Part shown: in pieces, positions 1 to 11,400 of the stretch
Layout of the letters: each line of letters starts with the position of its first letter
Position numbering within the stretch: position 1 is the stretch's first letter
Assembly (NCBI GenBank): GCA_033296885.1
Contig: MU863997.1
Span: 1 to 64,000 of the forward strand
Length of the DNA: 64,000 nt
Source of the DNA: Triangularia verruculosa
Lineage: Eukaryota; Ascomycota; Sordariomycetes; Sordariales; Podosporaceae
Direction of reading: 5' to 3'
Program-made: the position numbers and the translations under genes
The notes under the pieces: generated by a model
Databases searched by the model: none
What the model was told of the DNA's origin: nothing
Seen by the model: only the letters and a program-made list of their open reading frames with translations

Positions 1-726
1 TTTGGTGGTTGGAATTGGTGGTGATGTAGGTGGTGGTGGTGAAGCAGGGGTCGAAACCGGTTTTTGCAGTACCAATTTTTTTGTCCACCGCGTGAATAGG
101 TAGGTAGAAGTGTGCATTGCCCCTCTTGTTCCTAGCCACGGTCCTTAAGTCCAAGTTGTAGGTATGGAAAAAGTATTCAAGAAAGCAAGCCAACATGCCC
201 TGAGGACCAATTCAGGCGTCCCTGTCTCCGCGCAGTTTCGGCCTTGAGTTTACTTCTCCGGAAGCCGGGATGTTGATTCTGTGTGTCATGAATTCACTCT
301 CGGAGAGGTACTCAGTGATGTCGATGATCCGGTGTCTACAGTGGGTAGTTCCAATGCCGAGGAGTCTCCGGTTTATCTCCTGCGGGGAATCAAGCTCAAA
401 CAACATTGGAGCAGTCCACCGATTGATCAAGCAAGCAGCAATGGCATGGCGTAACGTAACGGATGAATCGATGAACCAGTTACTATGCAAGCGGTTGAGT
501 GAGGGGTTCAATTTCTCGGGGAGATGGTGGAGGGGGGTTATGGGGAGGTGAGGGGTTGTCCATGACGTGCCTTAATTGCTGTCTGTAATAAGGATGTATA
601 AGAGCCAGCAGTCTGATCGTTGCCCTCTTGTCTCGTATGTCTGGATAGCTTCACTTTTACCTGTAATCGAGTGCTTTTTCTCACACATATCTCACTATCC
701 TATCTAATCAAGCACAATCACGCAAA
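1..726. other. Intergenic; upstream region of cyanase
   Basis: I found no supportable gene. The two overlapping ORFs of under 100 codons on opposite strands at about 212-551 have no recognisable domain and look like chance ORFs. The last 150 bases are pyrimidine-rich and lead into the cyanase start, so they probably hold its promoter and leader. Confidence 0.5.
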
Positions 727-1389
727 ATGGCCGACTCCGCCCCTCGTCTCGCTGCTCTTGATGTAAGTCATTCACTCATCCTCACTTACGCATCGTCTCA
801 CCTAGGTACCCACCACATGTCATTATTTGCAACTAACAGGTGAACGGTAATTGAAGGACTCGATCGTCTCCCGCCTCCCCGCCTACTCCCAATCCCTCTT
901 CGCAGCCAAGACCGCTCACTCCCTCTCCTTCGCCTCCATCGCCGAACACCTCGGACGCTCAGAAGTTGCTGTTGCGGCGCTGTTTTACGGTCAGGCGACG
1001 GCTTCCCCGGAGGATATCACCAAGCTGGCGGAGTTGCTTAGTCTGCCGGAGGCGCAGCTGAGGAAGGATTTGGGGACTGGGTTTCCGGATAGAGGGAGGA
1101 GCGGGCCTATGCCTCCTGTCGAGCCACTGATTTACCGGTTGTATGAGATTGTGCAGAATTACGGGTATGCGTTCAAGTCGGTGATCAATGAGAAGTTTGG
1201 GGATGGGATTATGAGCGCGATTTGCTTTGATACCAAGGTGGAGAAGGAGACGGTGGAGGGGGCGGATTGGGTTGTTATTACTCTTAGGGGGAAGTGGTAT
1301 GTCCTCTCACACTTGCCTTTTCTTCTATAAGACACTAGGTACATGGGGCTGACTTGGTGATTTACAGGTTGCCGTTTACGAGGTTCTAG
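727..1389 (+). CDS. cyn1: Cyanate hydratase (cyanase)
   Basis: Cyanase converts cyanate and bicarbonate to ammonia and CO2, detoxifying cyanate in the cytosol as a homodecamer. The model has three exons: 727-762, 857-1296 and 1368-1389, with introns 763-856 and 1297-1367, giving 165 residues. The first intron is closed at the AG just before GACTCG, because the earlier AG leaves an in-frame stop; a CTAAC branch point lies 18 nt upstream. The protein starts MADSAPRLAALD like other fungal cyanases, has an N-terminal helical domain and then the conserved catalytic core. The expected catalytic Arg, Glu and Ser are visible at about residues 106, 109 (YRLYE) and 132 (IMSAI). The last exon restores the C-terminal W-L-P-F-T-R-F. 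Length and motifs are normal for the family. Confidence 0.96.
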
Positions 1390-2376
1390 TTGGTATGTGC
1401 TTTCTCATTACAGAAGCCCTAGATAGGTGTTCGATCGCACCATCATGAGCAGAAGGACGAGGCCAAGATGGCTGCCTCGTGCCTGGGAGGAAACGATCAA
1501 GCGATAAAGATCAAGATCTGGTGCCTGACATCTGTTTTCACAGGCTTCTTTCAGACAGTTCTAGATGCCGCTCTAGACAGCGATCATGATAATATCACAA
1601 ACAAATTTCCAAGCTAAATTGCTTACTTGCTTTGACCGGTATCGCCGTGCCAGAATATTACTGGCAAAATATTCGACTAGAATTGTTGATGCTCTTTCAC
1701 CGGCCCGAGGCGAGCCGGCGACAAGAACTCGAGGCAAACATCCCTCCTTGAGCCTCTGCCGATTTTCAGGACTAGATGCAAGGGTTTCTTGTCGAGGTTG
1801 AGCCTGGAGCTAACCGGTAGCAAAGGCGCGGGATCCACAATAGTAGGGGGCTCAGGGGTGGACAATATCAAGCTGGCCGCCACAGAACAGCTCTTTTGTC
1901 GATAGCTGGCAAACCAAAGAACCAAACTTTTTTCATGAGATCAAACATTGCGGCTCCCACGTTGAAACTACCCTTTCCCACGTGTCGAAGCTTCTTTCCT
2001 GCCGTGTCTCTGCCGTAGTGGTTGTTTGTCTCCCGAGGGGACAATACCAAGGGGCACAATACTAACACCCGACGCCTGATGAACTCTGCACCATGATCTT
2101 CGAGTTGTTTGTTCAACATCAATAAATCCTCAGCGGAGATCACTCCAAGGATCAAAGAAATCATCTTGGTCGAGCTTGTGATTCTGGTTCCTGTGGCGGG
2201 TGGCCATAGAGGGAGACGGCCATCTCAACACCACAACTCATCATTTTGTATGGTACTCTATAGCCTCGAAAAAAGTATAAAACACATCCTCTCCTCCCCC
2301 CTAAACCCAACTTTTTCTTTCCTCATCCGCATCCACTTCTGAACATCTTCAGTAAAACAAAAAACCAACAATCAAA
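1390..2376. promoter_or_regulatory. Intergenic; promoter and leader of the pheromone gene
   Basis: No gene is supported. A TATAAAA sequence lies at 2276-2282, 95 bases before the pheromone start codon. The stretch between is a C/T-rich then A-rich leader typical of strongly expressed fungal genes. The remaining sequence has only short chance ORFs on both strands. Confidence 0.45.
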
Positions 2377-2451
2377 ATGCCTTCCACCACCGCTCAGACC
2401 AAGGTTCCCCAGACCTCCACCAACTTCAACAGCTACTGCGTTGTCATGTAA
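2377..2451 (+). CDS. mfa-1: Lipopeptide mating pheromone precursor, mfa-1 type
   Basis: This 24-codon ORF encodes a peptide beginning MPSTTAQTKVPQTS and ending NFNSYCVVM. The C-terminal Cys-Val-Val-Met is a CaaX box, so the peptide should be farnesylated on Cys, cut after it and carboxymethylated to give a hydrophobic a-factor-like pheromone, then exported by an ABC transporter of the Ste6 type. The length, start, KVPQT segment and CVVM end closely match my recollection of the Neurospora crassa mfa-1 precursor, which is also 24 residues. In that family the peptide signals from mat a cells to the pheromone receptor PRE-2 and is needed for female fertility. It has a TATA box at 2276, a long leader and no intron. 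The annotation rests on the CaaX box plus family resemblance; the mature peptide boundaries are inferred. Confidence 0.93.
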   Translation: MPSTTAQTKVPQTSTNFNSYCVVM

Positions 2452-3286
2452 ATTGACCAACAAAGTATGCTAAAAGGCGCGCTCCAACACTAGAGGGCAG
2501 GCAAGAGAGAGGAGATCTGTTTCTCTCCCCCCCCCCCAAACTCCATCTTCATCTCTTTTCGACAAGACTTTCGATTTCATCTGCCCCAAACGACAACAAG
2601 TTATTCTCCTGTGAACGTACGGGATCAATGACTTGGATGGATTGAAACCTTTTCGGCAAGGAAATGAAGCCTCACGGTTTTCCTCCTCTCTTGCCCCCTC
2701 AAAGACCAACGGTACTTTCCTCTTGACAACATCATGGATTCGTTGGGATCTTTGGGTACGCTCTCAGTGTCGCTGCCTGGAAGGTACACATCGGCCGGCT
2801 CTCATTTTTACCCACCAACAATGATTAAAACAATCACAAAAACTTAACTTTCTGGATCCACCTTTTCGAAACATAAAACAAGAAAAAGACAAAAATGGCC
2901 CTCCTTTTTTTTTGCGGCTGACCTTCGTTCCAAACCTCTTTTTCTCGGACACTCTCTTCACTACATTTCGACTGTTCGACTCGAATAAAACGACAAAAAC
3001 AACCTTTCTTGGCTTTCTGCCCTTTCTTTGGGGAGGATGGCTTGATCTTAGGGGAGATTGGGAAAGAGATCAAGGGGGAAGATTCAGACGTGGATTGGAA
3101 CCTTTTTGTTCTTTTTTCTTATTTAACTTACAAACTTCTTCTTCTTGCTGTACCCACTGCAGGATTAGATAGATTCAATCGAGGCCGGTTGATAAACTTT
3201 TTTCTTCTCTGATGGCTGTGACTGTGACATGATTTCAAAGTAAAAAGTAAAATCAACTCTTGGAGCATTGACGATACATGTTGACT
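2452..3286. other. Pheromone gene 3' region
   Basis: There is no second gene. The stretch contains a C10 run at about 2528, A- and T-rich tracts and only short ORFs. Long untranslated 3' regions are usual for fungal pheromone genes, so part of it may be transcribed with mfa-1, but no clear polyadenylation signal was identified. Confidence 0.4.
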
Positions 3287-3643
3287 TACGGAGGTTCCGG
3301 CCAAAAGTCTTTCCCACTTTCTGTTAGGCTAGCCAAGCGAGTGCAGGGAATACACCGTGTGAGGAAGCTCGAGGTGACGCATACCCTAACCCTAAGATAT
3401 GGTTATGGCTGCATTTTATTACACACGACTTACATATAGAGCTAAAAACCTATATAAAAGAAAATGTATAGTTTTTAATCCATATATCCTTTTTCTTAAG
3501 TTTTTAAGTGTATCTTTAATGCTACTATTGAGTGCGATATATTCAAGCTGGTGCTGTCAGTCGTCGCGCGCACTATGTTCCCATTTCCCTTGGCAAGCCA
3601 CCCTAACAGAAAGTGGGAAAGACTTCTGGCCGGAACCTCCGTA
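3287..3643. mobile_element. MITE with 42-bp terminal inverted repeats and TA ends
   Basis: The ends 3287-3328 and 3602-3643 are inverted copies differing at one of 42 positions. Both start TACGGAGGTTCCGGCC, so the element can be read as flanked by TA, the target-site duplication of Tc1/mariner elements. The similarity continues more weakly inward. The 270-bp interior is AT-rich, codes for nothing, and contains ACCCTAACCCTAA (3383-3395). The size, long inverted ends and lack of a transposase fit a non-autonomous MITE. It sits between mfa-1 and the CCDC137-like gene, about 220 bases before the latter's start codon. The superfamily is an inference from the TA ends. Confidence 0.85.
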
Positions 3644-3865
3644 CACTGACATCACAACCCCACCGTTCGGCTCGACAGCCGAGACCACCCCACATCCCGC
3701 TGCCCCACTACATACGCCAAGATCCCCACTGCCAAGTCGCTCCTTATCTTATCTCCCTCAACTGTGGGGATAATTTTTGCAATTGCTCGTCTTGCTTGCC
3801 ATCCCAGTGAACCTTTGCGACCGCAAACACCATCACGGCTCTCAAACCCCCAAACAACCGCAAAG

Positions 3866-4949
3866 ATGCCGCACAAACATACTCGTCGCGAGAAGAACGA
3901 GGAGGCGTACGTACTCGAATATGCATCTCATCAATCAATAATGCAAGACTAACAAGCAATTTGATAGGTTCGACCTCCCTCCAACCAAAATAGCCAAACC
4001 ACTTCCTCCCACCACCATCTCCAAGAAGAAAGAAAACGAAAAGAACAACAAGAAGCGGAAACCGCAGCAACAAAAGAAGGGCGATGACGCCACCCAACAA
4101 AATGATGCCCCAAAGGCCAAGAAGAGGAAACGCGGCGACAAAAACGATGATGTTCCCCGTGCGTTTAAGCGGTTGATGGCGATCAACGAGGGGAGGTTAC
4201 CCAGGTCAGGACTCGATAATGGGGATGCGCCAAAAGGAAAGAAAAAGGGGCAAGACGACAAGAAGAAGGCCGCCGCCGCCGCCGCTGCTGCCGAGGCGAA
4301 GGAGAAGGAGGCGAGAGAGGAGAAGAAGGCAGAGCTCAAGATCATGCCTGGCGAGTCCATTGCCGAGTTTAATCAGCGTGTTGACGCTGCGCTACCAATT
4401 TCTGGGTTGGTTACCAAGACAAAACTAAAGGACGGGAAAGATCCATTAGGGCTGAAGGTCAGGAGGACGCTCAAAGAGAAGAAGATGCATAATATGTACG
4501 CCGAGTGGAGGATGATTGACCAGAAGGTCAAGGAAAAGCGGGAAGAGGAATTGGAAGCATTGGAAGAGAAAGAGATGGAGAATGAGGCGATGGGGGTATC
4601 ATGGAGACTGGAACAGGAGGCAGGCAAGAAGAAGAAGGGGAAGAAGAGGACGAGGTATATCGGGGAGGATAATGGACCGGAGGGTGATCCATGGGCGGAG
4701 ATCAAGAAGAAGAGGAACGAGGGGAAGGTCGGATTGAATGAGGTTGCGCACGCGCCGCCGGAGTTGACGAAGCCGAGGATGAATAGCTTGGTGAGGGGCG
4801 CGAAGGTGCAGGTGGCGGATATTCCAAAGGCGGCGGGGAGTTTGAGGCAGAGGGAGGAATTGCAGGGGATTAGGGAGAACGTGGTGGAGCAGTATAGGAA
4901 GTTGATGGAGGGGAGGAGGCAGGCGATGGCGGAGAAGGGCGATGATTAG
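3866..4949 (+). CDS. Nucleolar coiled-coil protein, CCDC137-like
   Basis: The model has two exons, 3866-3906 and 3968-4949, with a 61-bp intron carrying a good branch point (CTAAC) and TAG acceptor; 340 residues. The protein is very rich in Lys, Glu, Arg and Ala. It starts MPHKHTRREKNEEA, has basic Lys-rich tracts at about residues 25-75 that resemble nucleolar targeting signals, an Ala run around 110, then a segment PGESIAEFNQRVDAALP, and charged coiled-coil stretches to the end. The PGES..FN.RVD pattern resembles the CCDC137 family of nucleolar proteins, which also have conserved C-terminal helices. I am confident it is a real gene and moderately confident of the family. A role in ribosome biogenesis is inferred from composition only. 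Confidence 0.75.
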
Positions 4950-5454
4950 GTAGGATGGTGTGGTGAAATAGCCATATGCAATGTATATGGGTGTCTAATG
5001 TGGTATGATATGATTTTTTCGTCGTGGTGATGACGTGTGATTCTAGAGTTGTCTTGTCCGGTAACAATCTGGTGTACAATGGTAGGCCTAGACGGCCCGG
5101 ATACGATCTTCAGGATATCACCAAGTATTAGCTTTAAGCCCTCGAGTGCCCAAGTCAATATGCTTTCCCTCATGGAGCTCGTCGGTGGGGCAAAAGATAC
5201 AAAAGAGCTTCCCCGAGGCGTGACGAAACCAGGGCCAAAGCTTCCTTCCTGGCAAGCCCGTCCCCCACCTTGGCTCGGAGCAACTGCCCCTCTTCTGATT
5301 ATTGCGGCCAAAAAAGAATCGCACCCTCCATCACCACTCATCTTCATTCCTCCGCAAACCACCAATTCTCGAGACGTCAAAATTCAATTCACGTTGCGAC
5401 ACAACACCAAATCAATTTTCACCACTCGAGAATGGTGCAGCGCACATTGCCACG
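4950..5454. other. Intergenic, with leader of the TFIIIC subunit gene
   Basis: This 505-bp gap separates two genes on the same strand. Several short ORFs overlap on both strands but none has a family signature. The last 150 bases are rich in CA and CT and probably form the leader of the next gene. Confidence 0.45.
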
Positions 5455-8400
5455 ATGAGCCCAGTCGGTTTCGAGGTCTTTACTGAAGGCCTCATATCAC
5501 AGATAGCCTATTATGGCTCACAAGGTACGAGATCATCCCTCCTCCATCACTCTTTCATCACCACCTCCTGGAGAGGGGCGCCAGGTTCGAAACCGGTGCT
5601 GTCGCCATTTTTTCGGAATCGCTTTGGTCATCTTGGATGGATTATTTCCATCAATCGAGCCGGTTTGGGCTATTCCCCGATATTTTAGGTGTCCGGATAG
5701 ACGGTTGAAGATTTTTTGCTAGAGACTTACAAGGCTAATCATTTTCACAGGCGTCACCCTTACTCAGCTATTCGAGTTCATCCGCGAATATCATTGCACA
5801 GTCGCCCGCGAGACCGGCAGATCGCATCCTGAGGTGCCCAAAAAGATAGAAGGCAGTGCAGATGGCGAAGACATTGAGAGCACATTGACCGACGCCGAAC
5901 TGGCCTCGGCACGTCTGGCCTGGGACTGGCTCCGATCTCGACCACAGATTTTTATTAACGGTCATCCTAAGAGGTACTGGAATTCTCTCGGGTTCGACCA
6001 AGTCCTTGCTCTCCCTAAAGCGGCGCCCACCGGTCTGGCCGAGTCTTCGGCAATTGACCCTCAGTTGGAAGCCTCCACCCCCGCCACCAAAGCCAAAGGC
6101 AAAGGGAAGGCCAAACCCAAACCCAAACCCAAAGACAAGGCTCAAGTTGAGAAACCGAAGAAGAAGCTTACTGTCCGACCCCGGATTGTACCATCGAAGG
6201 AAGTTGTATGGCAGACCTTGACCCATCATGGGATCGACTACAAGAAGGTGCCCCCTCTGGAGTGGGCTTGTTTACAGGGTGTTGCGACAGCGAAGCACGA
6301 TGGCATTCTTCAGAGCGATCTCCGGAAGCTCGTCAACCAAGACAAACGGTCCCTACCCAAGCGAACAGACTCCCTCTTTAGGAAAGGTTACATTGTCAAG
6401 CGAACCGTCGTTGTTCAGAAGATGAAGACGAGCATGCTATGGCTGAAAGACTTTGCCCCTAAGACGGTAGACAATGACACGCTCGGTCTGGACTTGAATT
6501 CACCACAGGCTCTGGCGAAGCTGGCTAAGGACACGAAAACCGTACCGTGGCATTCGAGGTGGACAGGAACCAACATTGACGTTGCGGCTCTCGGAAAGAC
6601 CATAGTAGGCGTCGTCAAAGCCTTTGGCGTCATGCGTTATGCCGATCTGAGAACCAAACTTGGAGTGTCTGGCAAGCCCTGGCAGATGAAGACCGTTGCA
6701 AAAAGTTGCCAGCGGTTTGCCGATCTGGGAGTTATTAAGTATACCGCCGCATGCTTTCCCACGACTCGCAAGGTCTTCAAAGACTGCCTCAAGTTCATCC
6801 GCGATCCCACCGACGAGGAGTGGCAGAGATTTCTGGCCACTGGCAAGAAGACATCCCTGTATTCTGACCCGAGCAGGCACCGCGAGCCGAAGCCAAATGC
6901 ACTTGCTCTCTACGAAAACTCTGGCGCGCGTATTCAAAACCATTGGACCCCTGAGAAGCCGCTGGCTCAGACAGTTTTTGAGGTGATCAAGAGCGCAGGG
7001 CCCAAAGGCGCCTCCAATCCCCAAGTTAGCGTTGCAACTGTCGGCTATCAGCATCGGCGGTACCTGTCAAGCTACTTGACAAAAGTTGCCGAAACGCAAC
7101 AACCCGCCCACCTGCGTCAATTCCAGGTCAACAGCGAGATGATCCGCATCGGCAAGACGTCGGCCTATATGTATAAGGCCACTGGCGAGCAGCCTCCTGC
7201 CGGCCAGTCTAACGGGAAGCGGTTGCTCTTGACACAAGCACCTGCAGCGGAGACTCCTGGCTTTGCTTATGGCTTTGGAGCTGTTCGGCCCAAGATGTTT
7301 GCTCCTGATGAGAAGAATTCACTCTCCGCTCTTTCGTTGATGGCTCAACCACCGCGCCAGACGAACCGCAAGCAGAACCACGTTGCTGCACAGCTGAGAC
7401 GACAGGAACAAGCGCTGGAGCAAGCCAGAGTTGCATCTATGCAAACCATCGCCGAGGAAATCCCGGCGGCTGCGGCCGATGTTGAGATGGTCGATGCACC
7501 ACCACAGCAGCCCGCTACGGAAGTATCTGAGGAGGTTGAGGTGACAGCTTCTCGCCCATCGCTGAAGCGGCGAATGGACGAGATGTCGACGGATGACCCG
7601 CCACCGGAGCTGTCCGCAGGGACCGTCTACAAGGTACATATTGGCGAACCAAACTCGCTTGGCCCGCAAACCAGAAGACGTAGTGTGAAGAGAGAGTCGC
7701 TTGTCATTGTATTCAAAAGGCAAGGCGATCCTCCGTTTATACCAGCCTCCACGCCTCAGAAATGGAGCGATGTTGGCAATGATGGTGCCGCTGACAGCAA
7801 CTCGATTCAACTGGGCGAGCCGTCACCTTCGACACCTGTCCAGGAAGAAGTTCAGAGGGCCGGTCCTACTCGTGGCAGAGGACGTGGTCGCGGAGGCGGT
7901 CGAGGCCGTGGTCGGAAGGGGCAATCGACTGGCGGTGCGAACGGACAGAAACAATATGTTTGCGACAAGTGCGGTGTTGCGTGGAAGAACTCCAATGGCT
8001 TGCAGTATCACCTCACGGCCGGCCAAAATGCGTGTAATACGAATTTCGATCCTTCACGCAACTTGAACAAACGTCGGCGCATGGAGGTTGTCTCGCCACC
8101 TCCAGTTGAGACTCCTACCGCATCGAGCAGCCGGGGGGCCCGCAAGACCAGGGCTACCACAGGTACTAAATTGCGGAGAGGAGCTCTACGGCCGTCCATG
8201 AGAAAGCGGCCTGCGGATGAGGCTAGGGAAAGCGAGATGGAGTTCAGAGGAGTTGAAGTTGCCGCCATTCCGGCCACTGCCCAAACTTCAACATTCGTTC
8301 TGGAGCCCATGGAGATTGAGAGGCCCATTCAACGATACCAGCCGCCGAATGATGCACCGACACAGTCGGACTTTTTCAATCATTTCAAGATGGCGCTGGA

Positions 8401-11400
8401 TAGTAAGGGTTCCTCTGCGGCACCATCGGCTTCTCCTAGCCACACCAGGGCCTATGGTCAGCCAATGGACTTGGACACTCGTCCGATCTCGAGTGCTGCT
8501 CCTGCGACTCAACCTGAACCCACCATGCAGCTCGCAGCTCAAATTCTAGCTCGACAGCTTGACGATCGTACCAAGGATGTCGAGATGCAAGACAAGCAGC
8601 ATAATTTGCAAATGCCAGATCAGCAACATGATGTCGAGATGCCAGAAGGGCAGCATGATGTTGAGATAACAGATCAACAACACAATGACGGCTCTCAATA
8701 CCCAGGCTTGCCTGACCCAGATTCCCGACAGCAAACGATCCAGCCACAGAGTCAAGTTGCCCCTGCGCAGCAACAAGCGACACACCCACCAAGCAACGCA
8801 GCAGCGACGCCACAAGAGTCACAGGGTATCAAGCCTTTTGTGCCAAACTTCCCGTCCTACGAAAGACTTGCCACACATGCCAAGGTCCGGACCGCAAAGA
8901 CGTTTGACATCATCCTGTACCTCTTGAACAATAACGACGGCGTGTTTCCTGGTGAGAAAGCCGTCTTTTACGCGTCACTGAGGATCTATCTGGCCACATT
9001 CCCAGGCCAGGTACCTCCTAGTCTCAAGAACTGCCAGACAGCAATCAACTCTCTGCAAGCTCGCAAGGAAATTGATTTGCACACCCACTTGTTGCGGAAT
9101 ATGGAGGGAAGGATGGAAATGTACAGTGTTCTTGTTCGCCACGGCATGGACCCCAAATCAGAAGTTGTCAAGTACACGGCTCGGAAGATCAAGGAGGCCT
9201 TCCCGGGACTGTATATTCCGCCTGCGTTCTCGCCTACCCCGGAAGAGATGGTTGCTCTGCAGCAATCGGACCCGAAGTACCCGAAGGAGGAGATGATGGA
9301 TGCAAGGCCCAATGCGAATGGTCAAAAGTTCCGTGCCAGGCGGCGGCAGATCACCGAGGTTGAGGTTTTCAACGCACCGTACTACAAGCAAAACATTGCT
9401 GGCCAGCCTGTCAAGGATACCTTGCGGCCTAATCATCTGCGGAGCCACAGCTATGTTGGCCAGAAGAGACAGGCTGCGGAAGGCATGGTTGAGAGCTCTT
9501 CCCCGAAACGGCACAAGTCAAACGGGGGCTATGCGACTCATCAGGAAGACCAAGGTGATTCATTGGTCGATCCTGAGCTGTTCAAACCATCGACCTCGCA
9601 GCAGCAACAACAACATTACCCACCGGGCAGCCTGAACCACCTCGAGAGCGTCCATAGGCCATCGATCGTCGAAGCCGTCAAGAATTTCCGCCTTTTGCCT
9701 ACAAGGGGTGGGAGCAAGATGCACCACAACGCTCGACCAAGCAAATCGCCGACAAAAATACCAGAAGCCCTCGGTAGAATCAGGAACCCAGGGTTGAACA
9801 GTTTGCCCACTTCCTTTTTCGAAGCCGGGTCCTTCTTCCACAAGCTCAACAACAATCCCAATCCTGAGCTCATCTCGCCAATGGTTAACTTCCTGGAGCC
9901 CAATGAGAGCCTCGAGGTTGACGATGGAGAATGGAGCGATGTGGAAGACCCGTCGTGGACATCTGAGCCCGAGTCGATCGACGGTGACTCAGATGGGGGT
10001 GATTTTGTCGATGTGTTCGATGGGGATGTGGAGGTGCCGAAGGAGTTCAAGTTTGCTGAAGTTACGACACTAACACAAGCTGCGAAAGGGATCTGGGATG
10101 AGCATAACCAGAAGTACTTTGAGGGCGTCGACTCCAGCTTCACCGTTGATGGACATATGCCCAGCCGGAAGTGGCAGATTGAGCAGAACGTCCCCAAGAG
10201 TATCGAGGAGATGGCGAAGAAGAGCAAGCTCAAAGCCTACACTGAGTGGGAGGACAAGAGGTTTGCCCAGTTTTGCACAGTTGTTGACAAGGTTTCGGAT
10301 TGGGAGACGTCCAAGAATGGGTCTACCTTGCTCCAGGCTGGCAGTGTGGCCCCTGATTTCATCATTCTCAACATCACACCCAAGCATGGAATGAGCCATT
10401 TGCCAGTCAAGGCACGTTTCGAGGAGCAAAAGCAGTTCACTATGGAGACGCTGGATTATCAGGAGCTCGAGTCTGATGATGACTATCAAGACCTCTTGCC
10501 TGGGGCTTTTGCTCACAGGAAGAAACGGATGGGAAGACCTCCCGGCTCCAAGTCACAGACTACCCGCACTCGCGCTGGAAAGATCAAGCTCAAGGAGATC
10601 AAGACGAGGCGTGAGCTTACTGCTTACCCGCAGTGCCCTGAGGACTTCCTCAGACAGGCTGGTGATAGGGCCGAGGGGCTTGACTGGTCAAGTGAGAATG
10701 TCCGGCTTGCTACTTTTGTCTCCATTACTACACTCTTGGGAGGCACTGCTCGCTATGTTGACTGGGGTTTGATTTTGCGGTTGTTGCCCGAGCAAACGTA
10801 AGTTCTTGGAAATTGTGCTCAATAGTGTGTATGTATGCTAACAGATTCACAGTATCAGTCAATTGCGACACTACTGGGGTGCGCTGAAGAAAGACCGTGC
10901 TACTACCATTATCACGTTGACGGCCAAGTTTCACAAGAACTTCCTCAAGGCGTACGAGAACGATGAGCTTCCGACTCTCAACTACGACGATGTCCTTTCC
11001 TACGACTGGCTGAAGCTTATCAAGTGGACGACCAGGCTGGACTGGCAGCAGAAGACGGCATTGCCTGCGACGAGGGAGGCTTTGCAAAAGCAGTTCACAT
11101 TGTCCACCGTTAAGCACGAGGACCGTGAATGGCGCGAGGCCTATTACCATCCCCAGCGATCTGTCTTCAATCGTTTCCAGGACGCGACCTCGGAGCCGTT
11201 GGCTGTTCCGCTGGATGGCCAAGCCAAGGCCAAGATTGCCCAGGATATGGTGGTGGCCATGTCATGGATTCGCTCGCTTTGCATCACGCCTGTCCAGGAG
11301 AAGCTCGACGAGAAGTTGGTGGCCAAGCGCAACAGCCTCTATCCACACATGAAAGCCGTCGAGATCACGGCCCTGGTGGATAGAGCCATGGAACAGCTTC

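Noticed and set aside
5514..5613. tRNA gene in the TFIIIC intron
   Set aside because: A and B box-like sequences are present but no acceptor stem or anticodon arm can be drawn.
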